Source of the DNA: JASHUC01 sp963849095
GTDB lineage: Bacteria > Pseudomonadota > Gammaproteobacteria > Steroidobacterales > Steroidobacteraceae
Direction of reading: 5' to 3'
Assembly: GCA_963849095.1 (NCBI GenBank)
Contig: CAWKGA010000009.1
Span: 806,001 to 870,000 of the forward strand
DNA: 64,000 nucleotides
The position numbers and the translations under genes were made by a program. Below the pieces are notes generated by a model that was given only the letters and a program-made list of their open reading frames with translations, made no database searches and was not told where the DNA came from. This document shows positions 1 to 7,054 of this stretch, one piece after another (within the stretch, counting starts at the first letter, position 1; each line of letters starts with the position of its first letter).

Positions 1-1157
1 ATGCGGATCGGCTGCACGAGCGCTTCGGGGTCGTAGAAGATTGCCTCGTGATTGAGGCCGATGAACTTGCCCTGGGCATCGTGGATCGGCGTGTAGATCT
101 CGATCGTCTGCATCTTGTCCGAGAACTCGAACGCGCTGTGCACGTACCAGCCCTGGAGGTTCGAGGTCCAGGTGATGAGCGTGTCGTGATCCCAGAACCC
201 GATCGTCTCGCCGTACCAGCGCGGCACCTCGGGTCCCAGGTGCGGGACGCCACCGCTCATGTCGAACGAGCGCCCGATGTGGATGTTCGTGATGAAGTTG
301 TCGGCGACGCCGGCCTCGATCTTCACGAGCGAGGGGGTGACCGTGATGTCCCATTCCCAGGTCGCGGGCGGGGCCCAGCGACGCATGAAGCCTTCGGGCC
401 AGCAGTACTGCGAGGGCCATTCCGACTGATTGTGGGCTTCGTGATATTCCTGCTGCACCATGTACTGCTGGTACTGGGGCGTGAGGAGCGACAGGATGGT
501 CGGCACCTGGTTGTACGTCATGCGGTACCAGTACGCATTGCCCTTCGTCATTCCGGGCTGCTGGTAGCGGCCTGTCCATTCGCCCGGCACCGTCGCGTAG
601 GTGTGCTGCGTAGGGCCTCCACGGCTGCGAGTCTCGGCGAGCAACGCCTCGTATTGCTCTTGCGCTGTCTTGAAGGGATACGGGCTCACGATGGCCGCGC
701 GCGGATAGTCGACATCGCAGCGGCCCCAGGCCGCAGTCGCCGGACCGCCCGGGCCGATGAGCGGGGTGCCGACGGCTCCCCACTCATTCTCCAGGGCGTC
801 GGGACTGTTGCACCGGAAGTAACGGGGATCGCTCCAGAGGGCCTTGTCCTTGTAGAAGTCCTTGGTCGTGAAGACATCGACCGGAAGCGGCGTGATGCCG
901 GGAGGCACCTTGCCGTCGCGCGCCATGCCGATGAAACCTCCCTGAGGTGCATGCGGCCCCGGCGCACCCGGCGGCCCGAAGCGCCGGACGATCGTCGGTC
1001 CGACGTAGTCGGCCGTCCGTGCGTCGGAGGCGAGCGGCCATCCGCGTCCCACGCTCTTGAAGCCGGGATCGGCGACTTGCTGTGCCCAGGCAGGCGCGCT
1101 CAACCCGAACAGCGTCGCGATCGCGGACGCGAACCACCACACGGCCAATCGACCCAT
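1..1157 (-). CDS. Exported protein of unknown function, partial at window edge
   Basis: The frame is read leftward and runs off the left edge, so the C-terminus is missing; 385 codons are visible. The ATG at 1155-1157 is preceded by a GGAGGGGG ribosome-binding run, which fixes the start. Residues 1-26 look like a Sec signal peptide (hydrophobic core ending in LSAPAWA, then QQ). The mature part is rich in Trp, Tyr and Pro, with stretches such as GFWDHDTLITWTSN and DAQGKFIGLNHEAIFYDPEA near the visible end. I recognise no catalytic or cofactor motif. It is the first of many exported proteins on this side of the window, several of them oxidoreductases, so a periplasmic role is likely but the function is unknown. 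Confidence 0.75.
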   Translation of the reverse strand, partial: MGRLAVWWFASAIATLFGLSAPAWAQQVADPGFKSVGRGWPLASDARTADYVGPTIVRRFGPPGAPGPHAPQGGFIGMARDGKVPPGITPLPVDVFTTKDFYKDKALWSDPRYFRCNSPDALENEWGAVGTPLIGPGGPATAAWGRCDVDYPRAAIVSPYPFKTAQEQYEALLAETRSRGGPTQHTYATVPGEWTGRYQQPGMTKGNAYWYRMTYNQVPTILSLLTPQYQQYMVQQEYHEAHNQSEWPSQYCWPEGFMRRWAPPATWEWDITVTPSLVKIEAGVADNFITNIHIGRSFDMSGGVPHLGPEVPRWYGETIGFWDHDTLITWTSNLQGWYVHSAFEFSDKMQTIEIYTPIHDAQGKFIGLNHEAIFYDPEALVQPIR

Positions 1158-1619
1158 TACCGCCCCCTCCGGACGCTCTCCCGCGGCTATGCGGGCCCGC
1201 GTCATCCGGCGCACATATTAGCGGGAAACAGCTGTCGCGCACGACGGTCACTTTGCTCCGGGCGGGAATAAACTCGTGACCGCCGGCGCGAGTCCCGATG
1301 GGAGAGCTCCGCCTCCTCGGCGATGCACAGGACCACCAGGGCGATCGTGAAGGCAAGGGACCGCAGCAGAATCCGCCTTAGGTCCGTTCCGTCGCCCAGA
1401 CGATGGCCGGTGGTCCGATGAATGAGACGAGCCAGGCCCTGACCGTGGCCACTTTCCCGGTCATCAGCTCGCGTACCTGTACATAATTACAGTATGCGTC
1501 GAAGCTTCTACCGCCGAGAGGGCGGAACGTGAAGCGCGAACCGACCAGAAGGTCCACAAGGACCGGATCATGCGAGCGCCGTCCGGAACGGTGCGAAGCA
1601 GGATCATGGCTGGACTAAT
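1158..1619. other. Intergenic stretch without a convincing gene
   Basis: About 460 bases separate the leftward exported-protein gene from the 3' end of the leftward FAD oxidase gene. No frame here has protein-like composition together with a good ribosome-binding site. The stretch holds the SOS-box-like palindrome at 1477-1492. Just left of it a 28-codon leftward frame (stop at 1378-1380, ATG at 1462-1464) encodes a short peptide with a hydrophobic middle. That frame is too short to call as a gene. Confidence 0.5.
1477..1492. promoter_or_regulatory. LexA/SOS-box-like palindrome
   Basis: The sequence CTGTACATAATTACAG fits the enterobacterial LexA pattern CTGT-N8-ACAG exactly and has an AT-rich core in GC-rich surroundings. 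The only nearby frames are a 12-codon rightward one starting at 1494 and a 28-codon leftward one starting at 1464. With eight fixed bases, a chance match in 64 kb is quite possible. Confidence 0.3.
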
Positions 1620-3518
1620 CTAAAGTCTCGTAAACCCGTCCCTGCTCCACGCCTCCGAGCCAACTCCGTTGTGGACGAAGAAGAGGCCGCCGGGATCGTA
1701 CTTCTGCTTGATTTCGGCGAGCCGCGAATAATTATCGCCCCAAAAAGCCCGCTGCCATTCCTTTTCGAAGTAGTTGGTCTCGTTCACGTACGATCCGTTC
1801 TGTCCTGCAGCCGCGCGAAGTTGCTCTACGCATTGATCGATTGCTTTCGCGGCGGCGCGTCCCTTGGTGACGTTGGGCTCATGTCCGGGAGTTCCCGGAT
1901 AGGCTGGACCCTCCCCGTCGGCGACGATTGCGAGCGCGAAGGCGGTCAGGACCGCCGGATTCATCGCCGTGTCTCTTGCAGCCGCGATCGCGTCGGGCGG
2001 GGCACCGGCGAGCCCCTTGTTGAAATGTAATTCGATATCCGCGTGCCGCGATCCGGCGAACAGTGCGTCGGCAAGGCGCACCTGGGAAACGCTCGCGAGC
2101 AGAGACGCTGGCATCCACAGCGATTCGTAGGCCCAGATGTACTGTCCGACCTGCCCCGCGTCGCCGCCCCACCACACGTCCGATGGTGCCGAACCGGGCC
2201 GTTCGTCCTGATGGAAGATCGGCTGGTGCATCACATGCACAAGGATGTCGTCCATGATCGCGCGGAACGGATTTCCGTTGGGGGGAAACGCCTCTTCCGG
2301 CCAATGCTCCTCGCGCCATTCGGCATCCCACCAGCGTCGCGCCGAAATGGTTGAGATAATCGTCCCCGGCCACGGTATCGAATATCCATTTGGCGACCTC
2401 TTGACCCAATCCACGAATGGCTGCCAGATTCTTTGCAACTGCTCCCGGTCCAGTCCCTGCGAAACCATCCTGATCTCGAGCACGTTCTCCCGGCGCACCT
2501 TCACCTGCTCCCCCCAATGCTCGTTGAACAGATGCCCGGCGTAGAAACCGACGAAAGCACGAAGGAGGCTCCGGTACGCCTCGTCCGAAGGCGCTTTGAC
2601 GTCGAAGTTGGCGCCGCCGAAGTATGCGGGAAGCTCGTGCGTACGGACCGTGAGCTTGCTGACCACGCCGAAGGTGCCGCCTCCGCCGCCCTTGAGCGCC
2701 CAGAACAGATCGGGGTTCATGCATGCGTTCGCGATCTGGATCTTGCCGTCCGCCGTGACGACTTCGGCTTCCAGTAAGCTTGCTGCCGCCGTGCCGTACC
2801 CCTTGCAGAAGCTTCCAAAACCGCCACCTTGGATCAGGCCGGCAACGCCCACCGTCGTGCATCCGCCGCCCTGGACGTACCTGCCGCCTTGGGTGGTGAC
2901 CGCTTGGTACGCCTGCATCCAGTGGGTGCCCGCGCCCATCGTGACGGCGGGCTCGGGCGCGATCTGGCCCTGACATCCCTGGGGCACGAACGCGGAATGC
3001 ATCTCGATATCGGTCATATGGCGCGTCCAGAGCATCAGCGAGTCAGGCGCATTCGAGGCGCCCAGATAGCTGTGCCCACGTCCCTTGACGACCAAGCGCA
3101 AGTTGTTGTCACGCGCGAAGTTCACGGCGGCGGCGATGTCGCTGGCGTTGCGAGCGGCAACCGCATAAACGCTGGGCTCGGTCGCCCATGCATCGACCCA
3201 CCCGAGCGTCTCCGTCAGCCCGGGCTCGTCGGCGATCCAGTAGGGGTTTCTGATCTCTTTCAGGAAACGCCCGGCGGCGGCGCTATCTGGAGCGGTTTTG
3301 AGCACGTTGAGCGGAAAGGGGACCGAGAGCAGGTTTCCGCCGACCGCCGCGTTGAGCTTCTGCCAACTCGCTCTGCCCGGCCACGCTGAGTCGGTCGGTC
3401 GCACGCGCCGTCGCGCTGCGGGAGCGGGCGGTGAGGTGGCGTGCGCGGTGGGCGCGCCGAGGATCAGCGGCGCACAGGGCACCAGTGTCGCCATCTTCAG
3501 AATTTCTCTGCGACGCAT
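1620..3518 (-). CDS. Exported FAD-linked oxidase, berberine-bridge type
   Basis: This is a 632-residue flavoprotein oxidase of the FAD-binding PCMH fold with a C-terminal BBE segment, expected to oxidise an alcohol, sugar or aromatic substrate in the periplasm. The N-terminus (RRREILK followed by a hydrophobic run ending in AHA) fits a Tat signal. GRGHSYLG (about residue 150) carries the histidine, and GGGCTTVG the cysteine, that in this family attach FAD through two covalent bonds. Near the end, the WQRAFWGDNYSRL...KYDP pattern is the BBE signature. The start at 3516-3518 has GGAGGGG upstream. The frame stays open further upstream, but that extension is Arg/His-rich and runs over the start of the divergent gene. 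The substrate cannot be read from sequence. Confidence 0.88.
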   Translation of the reverse strand: MRRREILKMATLVPCAPLILGAPTAHATSPPAPAARRRVRPTDSAWPGRASWQKLNAAVGGNLLSVPFPLNVLKTAPDSAAAGRFLKEIRNPYWIADEPGLTETLGWVDAWATEPSVYAVAARNASDIAAAVNFARDNNLRLVVKGRGHSYLGASNAPDSLMLWTRHMTDIEMHSAFVPQGCQGQIAPEPAVTMGAGTHWMQAYQAVTTQGGRYVQGGGCTTVGVAGLIQGGGFGSFCKGYGTAAASLLEAEVVTADGKIQIANACMNPDLFWALKGGGGGTFGVVSKLTVRTHELPAYFGGANFDVKAPSDEAYRSLLRAFVGFYAGHLFNEHWGEQVKVRRENVLEIRMVSQGLDREQLQRIWQPFVDWVKRSPNGYSIPWPGTIISTISARRWWDAEWREEHWPEEAFPPNGNPFRAIMDDILVHVMHQPIFHQDERPGSAPSDVWWGGDAGQVGQYIWAYESLWMPASLLASVSQVRLADALFAGSRHADIELHFNKGLAGAPPDAIAAARDTAMNPAVLTAFALAIVADGEGPAYPGTPGHEPNVTKGRAAAKAIDQCVEQLRAAAGQNGSYVNETNYFEKEWQRAFWGDNYSRLAEIKQKYDPGGLFFVHNGVGSEAWSRDGFTRL

Positions 3519-3683
3519 TGTTGATCCCCTCCCATGGAGGTGCGGGAGTAGAGATAGCTTCAGGCTTCGTCCAGCACATGGCAATAGGTTTGGGTCGAGC
3601 GGGACAAATCGGCGGTTCGGCGGCGCCCGAGCCGACCCGCGCAGGACTAGAATCGGAATCCAGCTCCTTGCAGGAGAACGACG

Positions 3684-4725
3684 ATGCGGCCTACTCGCGT
3701 CCTTTTGCTGGCAATGCTCGGTGCACTCACTGCGCTCGCACCGCTGACCTATGCCGGCTCCGCAAGCCTGAACCATCCCACTGGGACTCATGGGCTCATC
3801 ATGGTCGACAAGATGGGCGGTCGCGTACTGTTCTTTGGGCCGAGCGGCGATCGCGAGCTCAGCGAACTGCGTCCCAGCGCGGACCCTACCCTGCGTCCGC
3901 ATGAGGTGGCCATCGCCCCGGACGCTCGCACCGCGTACGTCTCGGTCTATGGCGATGGGGTGTTCGGGAACAATCCTCATCCGGGGCACACCATCGCGAT
4001 CATCGATCTGCCGACGCGGCGTTTGGTCGGCAGTATCGACGTGTCCCCGTATCGCGCGCCTCACGGCATGCAAGTGGATGGCGCCGGGCGACTGTACGTG
4101 GCCTGCGATCTGGACCACAAGGTGCTGGTGATCGATCCGGCGAGTCGTCACATCGAGGCGGCGGTCGACGTTCGGAGAAGCCGGACATTGGATCGCGCTC
4201 GCGCCGAAAGAGGGCCGGATCTACGTCTCGGGCCACGGTACCAAACCCTTCATCAGCGTGATCGACGCGCATTCCCACCGCGTGATCGATCGGATTCCCA
4301 TCGAGCACGGCACCATGGGTATCACCGTTTCCCCGGACGGGCGCACGGTGCTGGCTGCCGATGCCGCCGGACCGATCCTGCATATCATCTCGAGCCGCAC
4401 GGATCGGGAAATCGGCCAGGTGCGCGTGCGGGACTACGAGAGAGGTCTCTACAAGGTCTTCTACAGCCCGGACGGTCGATATGTGCTGACGTGTCTGCCA
4501 AACGGACAAATCAACATCTTCAACGCCGCGGACCTCAAGGCACCCCAGCGCGTCGTGCACTCGCCCGGTACCGCGCTGATGGGTTTTGCCTTCTCACCCG
4601 ACGGTGAGAGCGCGCTCACCGGCAATCACGGTCAGGGCACCGTCTCGCGTATCGATCTGGCAAGCGGGCGCATCACCGATACGTTTGCGGCCGGGAAGGG
4701 AGTGGAGACGCTCGCGTACTACTGA
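3684..4725 (+). pseudogene. Exported YVTN-type beta-propeller protein, frameshifted
   Basis: A signal peptide (MRPTRVLLLAMLGALTALAP...) is followed by propeller-like repeats such as GHTIAIIDLPTRRLVGSID, KVLVIDPASRHIEAAVDV and TVSRIDLASGRITDTF, typical of YncE/YVTN proteins. The frame is broken near 4171-4177. Before it the protein reads AAVDVR; after it, in the next frame, it continues smoothly as EAGHWIALAPKEGRIYVSG up to the stop at 4723-4725. The total is 1042 bases, one more than a multiple of three, so a single extra base explains the break. The start has AGGAG upstream. The gene is divergent from the FAD oxidase. It could be a recent pseudogene or a sequence error; the rest of both halves is intact. 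Confidence 0.8.
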
Positions 4726-4782
4726 CGAGATCAGATCGACGCACGCAGTACCAAAGATGAGTAGGTGAGGCAGTCCACGCCT

Positions 4783-5307
4783 CTAGATCACGGCCCGGGG
4801 GTCGCCCTTTTGCGTGAAGATCGACACGATCAGCGCAACGATGAAACCCACAATCACTCCGGCGATCAGTGACGTAACAACGAGGCCCACAGGCGAGATG
4901 ATGGCGCCTGTGATCGCCATGGCCTGCTGTGCCTGCGCACCGGTAATTCCCCGCTGTGCGAGAGCGGCCCGCTGCGTCTGTAGCGTCGCTGCAACATATC
5001 CGGTGTTGATATATCTCACGTAGACGTACACGAGAACGGTCGAGACCACCGCCCCCACGATCGAGAGCAGCGTGCCGGAACCAAGGCCCTGTGGATACGT
5101 CATCATGCCAGCGTGGGTCTTCTTGAATTCCCGATGCGCGAGGACCATGAGCACGATGAGTACCGCCGTACTGATCACGGTCGCTACCCAACTCTGCTTG
5201 ATGTGCGCCATTGTCCCCGCGAGGAATACGACGAACGACAGTACACCCTGAATGAGCCCGTACTTGGTTGCGATTCTGACGATGCCAGGCGCCCGTTGTT
5301 CTTCCAT
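4783..5307 (-). CDS. DUF4199-type membrane protein
   Basis: A 174-residue integral membrane protein with about four hydrophobic segments (for example GLIQGVLSFVVFLAGTMAHI, VATVISTAVLIVLMVLA, LLSIVGAVVSTVLVYVYV and VTSLIAGVIVGFIVALIVSI). The sequence between segments 1 and 3, with the REFKKTHAGMMTYPQGLGSG loop, and the length match the DUF4199 family, whose function is unknown. I chose the ATG at 5305-5307 because a GGGGGG run lies upstream and the protein then starts MEEQRAPG. A longer reading to 5397 adds a non-hydrophobic, charged leader. It stands alone, convergent with the broken propeller gene. Confidence 0.75.
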   Translation of the reverse strand: MEEQRAPGIVRIATKYGLIQGVLSFVVFLAGTMAHIKQSWVATVISTAVLIVLMVLAHREFKKTHAGMMTYPQGLGSGTLLSIVGAVVSTVLVYVYVRYINTGYVAATLQTQRAALAQRGITGAQAQQAMAITGAIISPVGLVVTSLIAGVIVGFIVALIVSIFTQKGDPRAVI

Positions 5308-5765
5308 ACGCTGTGCCCCCCTGTCTGCGTTTGAGTTTCGAGTTGTAATGCGCTCTCTATTATAGCCCAGCCGGCTCGGGTCTGCCTCAAACGCCACGCA
5401 AGCGATTGATTCGGTGCCGCGATCCGGAGGGGAAACTGCGGAAGTGGGATTTTTCGGTTTGGATGAGCTGCCACCGCCATCAAGAGGCCGGATGCTCGAA
5501 AGAGATATCGCTGCAAGTCTTTGCGTTCAAAACTGATCCGCAGAGACTCGCGTTGTTTGACTGGGCGTCGGCTCCAGTCGATCCCGGTCGTCCGATCGCA
5601 GGTGATCAAATCCACCGAATGCGCGACGGCCGTCGTGGCAACAGGGCTGTCTCGGCGACCGCGATGACGATCCGGCCGGCAGCATCCATGGTGGTTTTCA
5701 TGGCATAAAGAAGGCCATCAATAGGGTCTGACGGCAACCACGCTATGCCGCACAAACGTGTCTCT
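5308..5765. other. Intergenic stretch with an antitoxin remnant
   Basis: About 460 bases with no intact gene. Frames on both strands look non-coding, except for the short AbrB/VapB-like remnant listed separately at 5606-5701. Confidence 0.45.
5606..5701 (-). pseudogene. Remnant of an AbrB/VapB-type antitoxin N-terminus
   Basis: A leftward frame of 31 codons begins MKTTMDAAGRIVIAVAETAL. The first 13 residues match the start of AbrB/VapB-fold antitoxins, which typically read M-[KR]-T-T-[IV]-D-x-A-G-R-[IL]-V-[IV]-P-K. After that the similarity is lost and a stop follows, and no PIN-domain toxin lies downstream. It is best read as a decayed antitoxin gene. The identification rests on one short motif. 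Confidence 0.35.
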
Positions 5766-6614
5766 TCAACGGGGGGGTGGGCGGTTACCCCGGAAGCTGG
5801 ACTGAAGCAAGTGCGTCAACGTGTGCACATAGCGTAACTTACCGTTCTCCAACCGGAACAGATGGCTATCGGCCGCGCCGCTGGGACGGCCAGGGCCTCC
5901 GGCGCCAAACGTGCAGAACACCTGGACCGTGCCGAGCACCTCGTCCACGACGAAACGACGATTGACGATATCGACTCCCGCGGGAACGCCCACTTCACAG
6001 CTCTCCGATGGGGAGCCTTTGCCCGTGTAGGCGCCACCCTCGAGTCGCTCACAGGGGAAACCCCACGGCACCAGGTCGATCTTCTTCTCGAGGAAGGCAT
6101 CGAGATAGGCGTTCGCTGCAGCGACCAGCGTGTCACGCGACTCCCGCTGGTCCGCGGGGACCGGGCCCCAATTCTCCTCGGAGGAATGCTTGAGATACGA
6201 ATCAGCGTTGAACAGCCAGTAGCCCGTCGTGGTCCACAGGATCTCGATCTCGGCGATCTTGTCGTGGTTGACGCGAAGGCGCGTGCCGAAGACATAGGGC
6301 GCCGCCTTGTCGGTCACGATCACCTCGGTAAAGCTCTGGCACGTGGCGGTATCGAGGAAGCTGCGATGATGAGCGATCTTCATCGGCTTGGTGATGAATC
6401 CGGTCTTGATGTCGGCGGGCGCCGCGTTCTCCCAATAGCCGACGCCCATCGCCAGCGGCAGTCCGGAGGTCTCGCCCTTGGTCTGGGCGTCGAGGTAGAG
6501 ATCGACGGCTTGCTGCAGCCCCCCTCGAGTACAGGACACCTCCGCATGGCTGAGCGCGGGAGTCAGTAACGCGCTGAGTGCGAGGCAGAGACAGACGAGA
6601 CTGATACGTTTCAT
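5766..6614 (-). CDS. Exported protein with NTF2-like features
   Basis: 282 residues with a clear signal peptide (MKRISLVCLCLALSALLTPALSHA, cut before EVSC). The first half has the layout of an NTF2/SnoaL-like fold: a helix with AVDLYLDAQTKGE, then RSFLDTATCQSFTEVIV and VNHDKIAEIEILWTTTGYWLF. The second half appears to repeat it (ANAYLDAFLEKK ... VVDEVLGTVQVFCTFG ... HLFRLENGKLRYVHTLT). That suggests two tandem domains, as in some fungal and bacterial secreted NTF2-like proteins. Paired cysteines may form disulfides. No catalytic role is evident. GGGGG precedes the ATG. It is monocistronic. Confidence 0.7.
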   Translation of the reverse strand: MKRISLVCLCLALSALLTPALSHAEVSCTRGGLQQAVDLYLDAQTKGETSGLPLAMGVGYWENAAPADIKTGFITKPMKIAHHRSFLDTATCQSFTEVIVTDKAAPYVFGTRLRVNHDKIAEIEILWTTTGYWLFNADSYLKHSSEENWGPVPADQRESRDTLVAAANAYLDAFLEKKIDLVPWGFPCERLEGGAYTGKGSPSESCEVGVPAGVDIVNRRFVVDEVLGTVQVFCTFGAGGPGRPSGAADSHLFRLENGKLRYVHTLTHLLQSSFRGNRPPPR

Positions 6615-6853
6615 GGGATGTGCCCCCGTTGGTTGTTCGCTGGCGGCTCTCGCCCTCGAGAGCGGCGAGAGCAGTTTAGACCAAGCCGATGGCGCCGACT
6701 AAGTCACCGTGGACCCCAAAGGGTTCACCGGCATAATCGGACGAGGGTCCGATCGAGACCGGTCCAGCCTTAATTCCCCGACGCGGTGCGTGCTTTGGCT
6801 CTAGACTACGGGCGCCCAGTCGAAGCGGCATATGCACCGCAGGAGGAGAGGCA

Positions 6854-6973
6854 ATGGCTAAAGGCACCGAGCGCAAGAAGGAGACCAAGAAGAAGCCCGC
6901 GAAGAGCCTCATGGAGAAGCGAGCGGCGAAGGCCGAGAAGCGCAATCAGAAGAAGCAGTGGGGTACGTCCTGA
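6854..6973 (+). CDS. Small very basic protein, 39 residues
   Basis: A short frame starting at an ATG with a strong AGGAGGAGAG ribosome-binding site. The product is almost entirely Lys, Arg, Glu and Ala (MAKGTERKKETKKKPAKSLM ... NQKKQWGTS). Similar short Lys-rich proteins are common as hypothetical genes in proteobacteria. It is probably a soluble nucleic-acid-associated or disordered protein. The coding call rests on the ribosome site, the clean start and stop, and the strongly biased composition. The function is unknown. Confidence 0.7.
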   Translation: MAKGTERKKETKKKPAKSLMEKRAAKAEKRNQKKQWGTS

Positions 6974-7054
6974 AGCATCACCGGTAATCACGTCGCCGCG
7001 TGATTCGCCGCACGCCGCTCGACCCAGGCGCTCCTTCTCGAGGTGCCCGGTCTT

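Noticed and set aside
48..1271. Long rightward open frame at the left edge
   Set aside because: It is Arg/Val/His-rich antisense of the exported-protein gene on the other strand, which has a signal peptide and a ribosome site.
3519..4151. N-terminal extension of the FAD oxidase frame
   Set aside because: It would overlap the divergent propeller gene and precede a clear signal peptide with its own ribosome site; the added residues are not protein-like.
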